Part shown: one piece after another, positions 42,819-51,600 of the stretch
Numbering within the stretch: the first letter of the stretch is position 1
How the letters are laid out: the number at the start of each line of letters is the position of its first letter
Assembly: GCF_025245835.1 (NCBI RefSeq)
Contig: NZ_JAOBWS010000005.1
Location: 124,001 to 188,000 of the forward strand
Direction: 5' to 3'
Source of the DNA: Rheinheimera sp. 4Y26
Lineage (GTDB): Bacteria > Pseudomonadota > Gammaproteobacteria > Enterobacterales > Alteromonadaceae
DNA length: 64,000 bases
Program-made: the position numbers and the translations under genes
Notes under the pieces: model-generated
Seen by the model: only the letters and a program-made list of their open reading frames with translations
Told to the model about the DNA's origin: nothing
Databases searched by the model: none

Positions 42819-44060
42819 ATGATGCAACCAATCCAAAAAATCCTGCCGCTGCTTTTTACCGTCACTGCACTGGCGCTGTCTGTGCAGCAAGCTGTTGCCA
42901 GCGACAATGAAGAGTTTATGCCGTTAAGCGGTGATGACACCCAGTACATGATCAAATTTAAACCAGGCTCAACGATTAAGGCATTAGGCCCAGAGGCCGA
43001 CAGTTATTTATCGGCAGGCGAGCGTAAGCAGAAGTTTTCGCGTAAAGGTGCTATGGCGTTATTACGCCAGGCTCAGGTACAGGAAGCCAATCACCTGGAT
43101 GCTTTTGGTGTCAGCGTGGCAAAACTAAACGCCCAGCAGCTGCAAGCGCTGAAAAATAATCCGATGGTGGATTATGTAGAAGAGGATCCAAAACGTTATT
43201 TACTCGCAGAGTCAGTGCCTTATGGTATTACCATGGTACAGGCACCTCAGGTCAGTGACGCTATGACTTCAAACATCAAAGCCTGTGTCATCGACACGGG
43301 TTACAACTATGGCCATCCGGATCTGCCAGGCAGCGGTGTCACAGGTTATGCTTTTAGCGGTCACGGCAGCTGGAGTACAGACGGCAACGGCCACGGTACC
43401 CATGTTGCCGGCACCATTGCTGCTATTGGCGGCAATAATATCGGGGTGGTCGGGGTAAACCGCTCAGCCAAGCTTGGCCTGCATATCGTCAAAATTTTTA
43501 ACGACTCAGGCAAATGGACCACAGCCTCTAACCTGATTCAGGCCATTCAGAGCTGTAAAAATGCCGGTGCTTCTGTGGTGAATATGAGCCTTGGCGGCAG
43601 CAGCTCCAGTACCACTGAAAGTAATGCGATGACCAATTTTTATAATGGCGGCATGTTGTTAGTGGCTGCGGCCGGTAATGCTGGTACCAGCGCATTTTCT
43701 TACCCGGCATCGTACAGTGCCGTGATGTCGGTGGCAGCGGTGAACAGCAGTAAAGTGCGGGCCAGCTTCTCGCAATACAACAGTCAGGTTGAGATCTCAG
43801 GTCCTGGTGTCAGCGTAAACTCCACCTATAAAAACAGCACTTACGCCAGCTTAAGCGGCACTTCCATGGCATCTCCCCATGTGGCCGGTGTTGCAGCACT
43901 GGTCTGGAGTCAGCACCGCACCTGCAGTGCTGCCAAAATCCGGGCCGCGCTCAATGCCACCGCAGAAGACAGAGGCACTGCAGGCCGGGATACCCAGTAT
44001 GGCTGGGGGATAGTGCGGGCAAAAGCGGCGGTGGATTATCTGAATGTCAACCGCTGCTAA
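42819..44060 (+). CDS. Secreted subtilisin-like serine protease (S8)
   Basis: A 413-aa preproprotease. Signal peptide 1-27 (ILPLLFTVTALALSV then QQAVAS); an I9-type inhibitory propeptide about 28-130 ending VDYVEEDPKRYLLAE; the catalytic domain from about 135. Triad: Asp in ACVIDTGYNYGHPDL near 153, His in GNGHGTHVAGTIAAIGG near 190, Ser in LSGTSMASPHVAGVAALVWS near 348; the oxyanion Asn is in VAAAGNAGTSAF. There is no C-terminal PPC or P-domain, so secretion is probably by Sec followed by autolysis of the propeptide. ATG 42819 has AAGG 7 nt upstream. It lies 177 nt after the sensor kinase gene, with an intervening hairpin-like GCGCC region. Confidence 0.93.
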   Translation: MMQPIQKILPLLFTVTALALSVQQAVASDNEEFMPLSGDDTQYMIKFKPGSTIKALGPEADSYLSAGERKQKFSRKGAMALLRQAQVQEANHLDAFGVSVAKLNAQQLQALKNNPMVDYVEEDPKRYLLAESVPYGITMVQAPQVSDAMTSNIKACVIDTGYNYGHPDLPGSGVTGYAFSGHGSWSTDGNGHGTHVAGTIAAIGGNNIGVVGVNRSAKLGLHIVKIFNDSGKWTTASNLIQAIQSCKNAGASVVNMSLGGSSSSTTESNAMTNFYNGGMLLVAAAGNAGTSAFSYPASYSAVMSVAAVNSSKVRASFSQYNSQVEISGPGVSVNSTYKNSTYASLSGTSMASPHVAGVAALVWSQHRTCSAAKIRAALNATAEDRGTAGRDTQYGWGIVRAKAAVDYLNVNRC

Positions 44061-44086
44061 TCAAATCCGGCTGTTATAACGCATAA

Positions 44087-44117
44087 AAAACGCCCCAATC
44101 CGGGGCGTTTTGTTTTT
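44087..44117. terminator. Terminator after the subtilisin gene
   Basis: Stem AAAACGCCCC/GGGGCGTTTT with a 5-nt loop and TGTTTTT after it. It lies between converging genes. Confidence 0.85.
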
Positions 44118-44131
44118 GGCTGATGTTGTCA

Positions 44132-44773
44132 TTACAACACAAAATAATATACCGAAATAAAGTGGCAGCTGCTGCCAGCCACCACCCACAGATGCCAGAT
44201 TGCATGGTGAAATTTTAGCGCGTGCCAGACATAAAAAATCACACCAAAGGAATAACATAAACCGCCGGCCAGCAGCCACCACAAACCGGCCTCAGGCACA
44301 TGCGCCAGCATAGGTTGAATGGCAATCAGTGCCAGCCAGCCCATCGCCAGATAAAGCACCAGACTGGTTTTTTTAAATTTCAGATGGGCGGCAAACTCGA
44401 GAATAATACCGGCAAAAGCAATGCCCCAGACCACAGCCAGCAACCAGAAGCCCCAGCTGTCACGCATGCTGATGAGGGTAAAAGGGGTGTAACTGCCGGC
44501 AATGAGCAGATAAATAGCGGCATGATCCAGCTTGCGCCAAAAGGCTTTGTGACGGGGATTTTTACTACCGTGGTACAAACTTGAACACAGATACAATAAA
44601 AACAAACTGACACCAAATGCCAGCGCAGCCAGTGTGACTTGCCAGTCATTTTGCTGCAGGCTTTTTTCCAGTAACAACAAACAACCCAGCAGGCTCAAAA
44701 GTGCCGCAAACGCATGGCTCAGCCAATGTAACAACTCTTCGGTTGGGTGATAAGGGGCCTTCACTTTGGTCAT
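44132..44773 (-). CDS. trhA: Hemolysin III-family membrane protein TrhA (YqfA)
   Basis: A 213-aa, seven-helix protein of the HlyIII/PAQR family (E. coli 219 aa). Conserved family residues are visible: SHAFAALLSLLG, LCSSLYHGSKNP with S-x3-H, LDHAAIYLLIAGSYTPFTL with the D and H typical of PAQR metal sites, and HALKFHHAIWHLWVVAGSSC with the C-terminal H-x3-H. These metal-binding positions are intact. Members modulate membrane energetics and fluidity; the exact role is unresolved. Divergent from a glycosyltransferase gene. Confidence 0.9.
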   Translation of the reverse strand: MTKVKAPYHPTEELLHWLSHAFAALLSLLGCLLLLEKSLQQNDWQVTLAALAFGVSLFLLYLCSSLYHGSKNPRHKAFWRKLDHAAIYLLIAGSYTPFTLISMRDSWGFWLLAVVWGIAFAGIILEFAAHLKFKKTSLVLYLAMGWLALIAIQPMLAHVPEAGLWWLLAGGLCYSFGVIFYVWHALKFHHAIWHLWVVAGSSCHFISVYYFVL

Positions 44774-44904
44774 AACAGGTCCAACAACAAAATATCGGCA
44801 CTCATCATACCACTAAAAAAGTGCGGTGCTGCAACAGCGGCAGACAAGGTTTGGCGCCTTACCGGATCAGGGTTACAATAACGGCCGTTTTTTCGGAGGT
44901 GCAG

Positions 44905-46161
44905 ATGGCGTTATTAGTGGTATTGGGATACGTCTGGCCGGAGCCGGCCTCGTCTGCTGCCGGCTGGCGGATGTTAAGTTTGCTGGAAATGTATCGCGCT
45001 CAGGGCTGGCAGGTGATTTTTGCCAGTGCCGCTGAGCGCGGGCCACACCGTGCTGATTTAACAGCCCTTGGTATCCGCGAAGTGAATATTGCGCTCAATT
45101 GCAGCAGCTTCGACCACTGGATAGCAGAGCTGCAGCCCGATGTGGTGCTGTTTGACCGTTTTATGCTCGAAGAGCAGTTTGGTTGGCGGGTGGAAGCCGC
45201 TTGCCCCAATGCCTTAAGGCTGCTCGATAGTGAAGATTTGCATTTTTTGCGGGCAGCACGGCAACAGGCCTTTAAAGAAAAAAGGCAACTGCAACCTTTA
45301 GATCTTCATTCAGAGCTTGCGATGCGGGAAATTGCGGCCATTTTGCGCTCAGATCTGACACTCACCATTTCCGAATATGAAATGACGTTATTGCAGCAAC
45401 AATTTCAGCTGCCCGCCAGCCAGTTGTTGTATTGCCCCTTTTTATTAACGCAGCAGGCAACCTTGGACCTGCCGGATTTTGATGAGCGAAAACATTTTGT
45501 TTTTATTGGAAATTTTCGCCATGAACCCAACTGGCAGGCGGTGTTATGGTTACAACAAATCTGGCCTGTGATCAGGCAGCAACTGCCGGGCGCTGAGCTG
45601 CATATTTATGGCGCTTATCCGCCGCCCAAAGCCACGGCGCTTCACAACAGCAAACAAGGTTTTTTCATCAAAGGCTGGGCCGATGATGCCCACAAGGTGC
45701 TGCGCGAGGCCAGAGTTTGTCTGGCACCTTTACCTTTTGGTGCCGGCCTTAAGGGCAAATTTATTGATGCGATGCAAAATGGCACCCCTTGTGTCACCAC
45801 CGCCATTGGCGCTGAAGGGATGTGTTGGCATGGCGAGTTTGCCGGCCTGGTGGCAGAAGATAGCCAGTCTATCGCTCAGGCAGCGGTGCGGCTTTATCAG
45901 GATGAGATACTCTGGCGGGCATCACAGCAGCAGGGTTTTACTATTTTGCAGCAAAAGTTTGCTTACGAGGCACTGCAGCCCGGAGTCTGGCAACAACTGG
46001 AGCAGGTCAGGGCAAATCTGAGCTGGCACAGAGCACAACATTTTATGGGGGCCATGCTCAGACAACATCAATTTCGTAGCAGCAAGTTTATGGGCCAATG
46101 GATCGAAGCCAAAACCAAACTGGCCGCACTTGAACAATTATCCGGAGCAGCACCACAATGA
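44905..46161 (+). CDS. Glycosyltransferase family 4-like protein
   Basis: A 418-aa GT-B protein. MALLVVLGYVWPEPASSAAG at the start carries the typical WPEP..SAAG motif of a subgroup of GT4-like enzymes. In the C-terminal half, FVFIGNFRHEPNWQAVLWLQ and APLPFGAGLKGKFIDAMQNG (near residue 280) form the nucleotide-sugar site. ATG 44905 is chosen because GGAGGTGCAG stands immediately upstream; the longer frame lacks this. Its stop overlaps the ATG of the Nif3-like gene by 4 nt. No membrane helix. The substrate is unknown and it lies apart from the main glycan locus. Confidence 0.82.
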   Translation: MALLVVLGYVWPEPASSAAGWRMLSLLEMYRAQGWQVIFASAAERGPHRADLTALGIREVNIALNCSSFDHWIAELQPDVVLFDRFMLEEQFGWRVEAACPNALRLLDSEDLHFLRAARQQAFKEKRQLQPLDLHSELAMREIAAILRSDLTLTISEYEMTLLQQQFQLPASQLLYCPFLLTQQATLDLPDFDERKHFVFIGNFRHEPNWQAVLWLQQIWPVIRQQLPGAELHIYGAYPPPKATALHNSKQGFFIKGWADDAHKVLREARVCLAPLPFGAGLKGKFIDAMQNGTPCVTTAIGAEGMCWHGEFAGLVAEDSQSIAQAAVRLYQDEILWRASQQQGFTILQQKFAYEALQPGVWQQLEQVRANLSWHRAQHFMGAMLRQHQFRSSKFMGQWIEAKTKLAALEQLSGAAPQ

Positions 46162-46943
46162 CGCAGCGAACACAGAGTATCAGCAGGCAACAACTGCAGC
46201 AATTGCTGGAGGAAAAACTGGGGGCCAGCCGTATCAAAGACTATTGCCCCAATGGTTTGCAGGTAGAGGGCAAAAGTCAGATCCAAAAAGTGGTCACAGG
46301 GGTCACCGCGTCACAAAAACTGCTGGATGCTGCAGTAGCAGCCGGAGCGGACGCCATTCTGGTGCACCATGGTTATTTCTGGAAAGGCGAAGATTATGTG
46401 GTGACAGGCATGAAAAAACGCCGGCTGCAAACCCTGCTGAACCACGATATCAATTTGTTGGCTTATCATTTGCCGCTTGATATTCAGCCCGAGCTTGGTA
46501 ATAACGCCCGCCTTGGCCAGTTGCTGCAGCTTGAAAATGTGCGGCCTTTGACTGTAGCTGAGCCTTTGGGCGTTGTGATGCTGGGTGATGTGCCATCTTG
46601 CCATCAAAGCCGAAGTGCCAAAGACTGGGCCGCTGTTCTTGAGACCCTGTTACAGCGTCAGCCACTGGTGCACCCTGCCGGGCCTGCCACTATTAACACT
46701 ATCGGCTGGTGCAGTGGTGGCGGGCAGGGTTATATCGAAGTTGCGGCACAAGCCGGTGCCGATTTATTTTTCAGTGGTGAAGTGTCAGAGCAAACCATTC
46801 ATAGTGCAGACGAGTTAGGCATTCATTTTATTGCCGCCGGCCATCACGCCACCGAACGTTATGGCATACAAGCGCTGGGGCAGTGGCTTGCAGCACAAAC
46901 CGGCATTGAAGTTGAGTTTATTGATTTGCCTAATCCGGCCTGA
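46158..46943 (+). CDS. ybgI: Nif3-like dinuclear metal-centre protein (YbgI)
   Basis: A 261-aa Nif3/NGG1p-interacting-factor-3 protein (E. coli YbgI 247 aa), a hexameric dinuclear metal protein. Seen: KDYCPNGLQVEG, VVTGVTASQKLLDAAVAAG, DAILVHHGYFWKGE near residue 73 (metal His pair), LLAYHLPLDIQPELGNNARL (His and Asp ligands), GWCSGGGQGYIE and the C-terminal AAGHHATERYGIQAL with HxxxE. The function is unclear; YbgI has been linked to GTP cyclohydrolase-like folds and DNA metabolism. Translationally coupled to the preceding glycosyltransferase gene by an ATGA overlap. Confidence 0.93.
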   Translation: MTQRTQSISRQQLQQLLEEKLGASRIKDYCPNGLQVEGKSQIQKVVTGVTASQKLLDAAVAAGADAILVHHGYFWKGEDYVVTGMKKRRLQTLLNHDINLLAYHLPLDIQPELGNNARLGQLLQLENVRPLTVAEPLGVVMLGDVPSCHQSRSAKDWAAVLETLLQRQPLVHPAGPATINTIGWCSGGGQGYIEVAAQAGADLFFSGEVSEQTIHSADELGIHFIAAGHHATERYGIQALGQWLAAQTGIEVEFIDLPNPA

Positions 46944-47001
46944 GCCGGTTTTGCGGATCAGATGAGCGCTTGTCCGGGCAGCTTTGTGGCCATCCGGTAT
47001 T

Positions 47002-47829
47002 TTATTCCGGCTTGGTTAAATCTGCGTCCGGGCTGCCTTGTGCTACTGCCGAAGCTGTGTCGGCCGACATCTGCCATTGCTGCAGTACCAGCCCCAGATA
47101 TTCGTAATGCACATAACTCAGCGCACTAAGAGCAGTGACAGTCGGAATAAAATGGCCAGGTTTAAGCTCGTGGTTTAACCGCCGGACGCTAAAGTCGGTA
47201 GGCGCCGCTATGATAAGTCCCCGTTTTGTTTGCTGTTGCTGATAAAAAGCCACCCAGCGCATGGTTCTTGGCATATGCATGGCAGATGTCACCAGCGCAA
47301 CATTGTCCTGGCCGGTTGCGGCCAGCAGGCTTTGGATCTCTTCGCGGGTGTTGTGCGGCTGTTGATGCAAACGAATTTGCTCAGGCGCAACACCCATAGC
47401 GATGGCATAACGGCGCGCCACTTCGCTGTGTTCATTGATTCTGTCGTCGATTCGGCCGCTAAAATGCAGCAGCGCCGTTGGCTGCTGATGCCAAAGCCGG
47501 ATCCCTTCACTGACTCTGGCCAGTGAACAAGGTGCCAGCTGGCTGGTCAAGGGTAAAAAGGGGCTGTCCTGATGATTACAGCCCAGCACCCAGATATGCT
47601 GCAGCGGCGCGGCGTTGGTTGTGTTGTTATAAGCCGGATATTGCAGCTCAAGCGGCGCGGCCAGCTGATCGACCAATGGTTTGGTGGTGCCTCCCCAAAT
47701 CAACAGCAACAACAAAATGCTGCCGGCTTTGGCGGCGCCAGGGCGCAATTGATGTAACATAACCAGCAGCAGTGCCAGCAACAGCAGGATCACAGCGGGC
47801 GAGGCCAGAATTTTAACGGGAAATTCCAT
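47002..47829 (-). CDS. elyC: ElyC (YcbC)-like envelope biogenesis factor
   Basis: A 275-aa DUF218 protein with two N-terminal membrane helices (ILASPAVILLLLALLLV and AGSILLLLLIWGGTTK), then PLVDQLAAPLELQYPAY, IWVLGCNHQDSPFLPLTSQL, and the family segment VALVTSAMHMPRTMRWVAFY near residue 195. The order of features matches E. coli ElyC, which supports undecaprenyl-phosphate use and peptidoglycan synthesis. ATG 47829 is the conserved start. It is divergent from cmoM with only 6 nt between the two start codons, and elyC and cmoM are also neighbours in E. coli. Confidence 0.82.
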   Translation of the reverse strand: MEFPVKILASPAVILLLLALLLVMLHQLRPGAAKAGSILLLLLIWGGTTKPLVDQLAAPLELQYPAYNNTTNAAPLQHIWVLGCNHQDSPFLPLTSQLAPCSLARVSEGIRLWHQQPTALLHFSGRIDDRINEHSEVARRYAIAMGVAPEQIRLHQQPHNTREEIQSLLAATGQDNVALVTSAMHMPRTMRWVAFYQQQQTKRGLIIAAPTDFSVRRLNHELKPGHFIPTVTALSALSYVHYEYLGLVLQQWQMSADTASAVAQGSPDADLTKPE

Positions 47830-47835
47830 AACACC

Positions 47836-48609
47836 ATGACAAAGAAAAAATCGGACCGCAATTTTGACAGTATCGCGGCGAAATTCCAGCAGAATATCTA
47901 CCAAACCACCAAAGGCCGCTTAAGGCAGCTGGTGTTGCAGCGCGATCTAGCTGAGTGTGAGGCGTTACAACAGCCAAGCCGGGTGCTGGATGTGGGGGCA
48001 GGTCAGGGCCAGCTGGCGTTATGGCTGGCATCAATGGGCCATCAGTTGCTGCTGACCGATTTATCGGCTGAAATGCTGGCCATGGCCGCAGAAAGCGCCA
48101 AAGCGCAGGGGCTGTCTGAGCAAATCAATATATCAAACACCGGTCTTGCTGAACTTGCAGCTGGCGGGCAGCAATATCCTGTGGTGCTCTGTCATGCCGT
48201 GCTGGAATGGCTGGCAGAGCCTGAGCTGGCGATAGGGCAGTTGTGGCAGCTGCTGGAGCCGGGCGGCACTTTATCGCTGATGTTTTACAACCTGGACGCT
48301 AAAAGGTTTTCCAATATTGTCTATGGCAATTTTAATTATGTGCTGCGCGATTTGGCCTATAAGAAAAAAGTCAGTTTAAGCCCGCAACATCCGCTAAACC
48401 CGCTGGATGTAATGCGCTGGTGTCAGGCACAGGGATTTGAATTATTGAGTAAAACCGGGGTGCGTTGTTTCCACGATTATTTGCGCGACCGCTCAGAGCA
48501 GGAAACAGAGTTTGATAAATTGCTGGAAGTCGAGCTCAGATACAACCGCACCGAACCTTATGCATCGTTAGGGCGTTATCAGCATTTGTTGTTAAAAAAG
48601 CCACTGTAA
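47836..48609 (+). CDS. cmoM: tRNA 5-carboxymethoxyuridine methyltransferase CmoM (SmtA)
   Basis: A 257-aa SAM-dependent methyltransferase, close to E. coli CmoM (261 aa), which methylates cmo5U34 to mcmo5U in tRNA. RNFDSIAAKFQQNIYQTTKG at the N-terminus, motif I RVLDVGAGQGQLALWLA near residue 49, LLTDLSAEML, VVLCHAVLEWLAEPELAIG, LMFYNLDAKRF, NFNYVLRDL, TGVRCFHDYLRD and EPYASLGRYQHLL all match. In E. coli this gene heads the mukFEB operon. Here a Muk-like mksFEB operon lies about 10 kb away on the other strand. Closed by its own terminator. Confidence 0.95.
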   Translation: MTKKKSDRNFDSIAAKFQQNIYQTTKGRLRQLVLQRDLAECEALQQPSRVLDVGAGQGQLALWLASMGHQLLLTDLSAEMLAMAAESAKAQGLSEQINISNTGLAELAAGGQQYPVVLCHAVLEWLAEPELAIGQLWQLLEPGGTLSLMFYNLDAKRFSNIVYGNFNYVLRDLAYKKKVSLSPQHPLNPLDVMRWCQAQGFELLSKTGVRCFHDYLRDRSEQETEFDKLLEVELRYNRTEPYASLGRYQHLLLKKPL

Positions 48610-48618
48610 GTACAAAAT

Positions 48619-48644
48619 AAGACCAGCTACGGCTGGTCTTTTTT
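48619..48644 (+). terminator. Terminator after cmoM
   Basis: Stem AGACCAGC/GCTGGTCT with a short loop and T6 following. Confidence 0.9.
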
Positions 48645-48694
48645 GCCGGGATGATGCTGATTTTTGTAGGTGTCTGTTTGTTAATGATCTTCGC

Positions 48695-51600
48695 TTAATC
48701 AAATTCAACTTTATACAACAGATCCACTGAGGTATTGACGCTTTTAACTGCCTCTAAATACAGCTTTTTCATCAGGCGGTAGCGCAGGGTAAATTCACCA
48801 AAGGGGGTAAAAATGCCCACTCCATACTTCACCTGCAATTTGGGTGATAAATAACCGCTCACCGTCACTTTGGAGTCAGTACCACTGCCGGCGGTGTCAA
48901 GGCTCAGCTCTTTTAAACCAAAAACTTCACCTAACTGGCCCACCAATTTACCGCTGCTGGCAATGCCAATACCAATCAGGCTGGTGGTCATGCTTTTATC
49001 TGAGCTGTTGCTGTTTAAATCCCGTCCCATTAGCAAATAGGCCAGCGCGTTGGCCTGGGGTTTGGCCGGTGTGGAAAAAACTTCCACCACAGGACTGTCG
49101 GCTAAACCACTGACTCTTAAACCGGCAATCACACCATCTTCGGTTTTTTCCGGATTGCGGATGGCTTCTATCGCCATCAGAGGCTCATCGGCCGGACCGT
49201 TAAAATTCAGCCGGCCTTTGCGCAGTTGTAAATCCTGACCGTAAGCACGGAAAGTACCGTTTTGCAGGTTTACCTGGCCATGTACTGTCGGTTGTTTGCC
49301 GTTTTGCCTTACTCTTAATTCCCCTTCCAGCCGGGTTTTTAAGCCAAAAGCGGCCAGCCGTACATCGTCGCCCAGCAGCACTTTTACATCAGAGCTCAGC
49401 TGCCATTGTTCAGCCGCCACATAATCCAGATCCTGGGTATTAATCAGAATTTCATCATCCGATACTTTAGTGGCATTTTGCGGCAGGTCATCCACCTCAA
49501 TGTTGCCTTGTGGAACATGCACAACACCTGTTAAACGGCCGCCACCGGCATCGGCATTAAATTGTAAATCCGGTGATAAAGTCAGTGTGGTGTTGGGCAA
49601 ATGCACACTGACCTGTTCGCCTTTGAGCGCCAGTTTGGCGTACCAGAGCGCTGATTGTTGCCAGTCGGCGTTCCCTGTCATCTTGAGTTGACCTGAAGGT
49701 GTCACCAGCTCTCCGGCGAGATTGCCTTCGAAACCATCGAGGCTTAGTTGCAGCCTGGCTTGCTGAATATCCATCGGGGCCTGCCGGCCGGTTAATGTCA
49801 AATTCTCAAGGGCCAGAGAGCCTCGTAGCTCAGGATGTTCAAGGGCGCCGGTGGCGCTGATATCGCCATTCAGCTCAGCCTGAAACTGGCTGTAGTCATT
49901 GAGTAAAGGCCGTAAAAACGACAAATCCATTGCGCTCAGCTGAAATCTGGCATCCATGGTTTTATCTTTACTATCAAGCTGTTGCAACCTGAGTGCGAGT
50001 CTGGCATCACTTTTTTCGGAGAAAATCAGCCGAAACTCAGATTGCAGTTCGTTGTTTTGTAAGCTTGCACTGAGGCTCAGCTGTTGCCAGGGCACTTCTA
50101 ATAAACTGGTGCTCTGGTAATTAAATTGGCCGGCGCCACCTTGCAGACGCAGGGTAAAGCTGGGCAGTTGTTTCTGCTGCCAGCCTAAAGTGACGGCGCC
50201 ATCCACCCGGCCATTCAGGCTTTGATGCTGCTCCAGCAGGGCACTGAGTGCCGCCAAATCAAGTTGTGTCAGCTCGGCGCTGATAGCGCCCGCTGTGGCT
50301 GATAGGGCTTGATCTGCCTTCAGGCAAAGCTTCGCTTGATTGTCATGCCAGCAGGAGGGGCTTAAGGTCAGCGTCTGTTGTTGCCGCTGCCAGCTTGTTT
50401 GCATGCTCTGCTGCAGCTGCCAGTCGCCCATATCTGATTTCAATCTGGCTTCCTGCCAGTTAACTTGCCAGCTTTGGCTATCGAGGCTGCCTTCCATTGC
50501 TATTGCCGCCTGCAGCTGATGACTGTCCAGCTGCAGATGGCTCTGATGTTGTTGGGCGGTGCCGGTCAGTTGCCAGTCCAGCTGTTGCAGCTGAATGCCA
50601 GGTGCCTGACCTTCTTTGGCACTGAACGACAATGAAGAGTTTTGCTGACCCAAAGCCGCCAGAGTGCCGCGCAGCGCAAAAGTGGCCAGCGCATAATCGT
50701 CCTGATAATTCAACTGTTCACCTGTTAGCTCCAGTTGTAAGTTTGGGTTTTTGGCGGCGCCTGTCAGCCTGATCACACCGCTGAGACGGCCTTCACTTTG
50801 CGCCACACTTTGTGACAGATCCGGTACTTGTAGCACCACTTCTGCATCCCACTGTTCGGTCAGCAGGCCTTTGGCCGACAGCTGATTCGGACCGTGGCTC
50901 AGTGTCAGCACCGGGCTTTGCAGCGCCCAAAATTCATTTTGTTGCTCAAGGCTTAAACGGCCTTTTAGTTGCAGCGGCAGATCGCGTAAATCACCCTGTA
51001 GTTCAATCACCGGCAAATCGAATTTGACTGCAGCGGGTTGCATATTGGCATTGAGGCTAAGTTTGCCCGACAAGCTGCCCGGATAATCCGCCCAGAATAA
51101 ACCGGGTTGCAGTTGATGCAGCAGTAACTCTGTTTGTAGCTGCTGCCTGGCTAAATCCACAGTGGCAGTTGCCTGCAGATCGCCGCCTAAGGTTTGGATA
51201 TCAAGCTGCTTAATTTTTACAGTGCCTGGTGTTGCCTGATAACGGGCGGCGAATTTCAGTTTGGCTGTGGGTAAATCCGGCAGCTGCAGCTGACTGTCAG
51301 CCAATAAATCAACAGCTGCAGTGGAGCCCTTGAGGTGCAGCTGCAGATTGCCAAGGCGATATGTTTTTGATTCTGTCGCCCCGGCTTTGGCTTTTGCATC
51401 CGTGTTTTGTGCCGGCGGCACGGTATATTGCAGTGCATCTGAGCGCAGTTTGAGATCAAATTCAGGCTGGGTTTTGCTGATATCCAAAGTACCGCTCAGT
51501 GTTGCCTGTTGCGGCCCCAACAGCTTTGCATCAAGCGCAAGTGATGCAAGCGGCCCTTGCAGACTCAGTTCAAGCTGTTGTTCCAAAAGCCAGGGTTGTT

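Noticed and set aside
48775-48786. GGCGGTAGCGCA, 10 of 12 matches to the ops element of JUMPstart sequences
   Set aside because: It lies antisense inside the tamB coding sequence, not in a leader, and far from the glycan operons. Chance is likelier.
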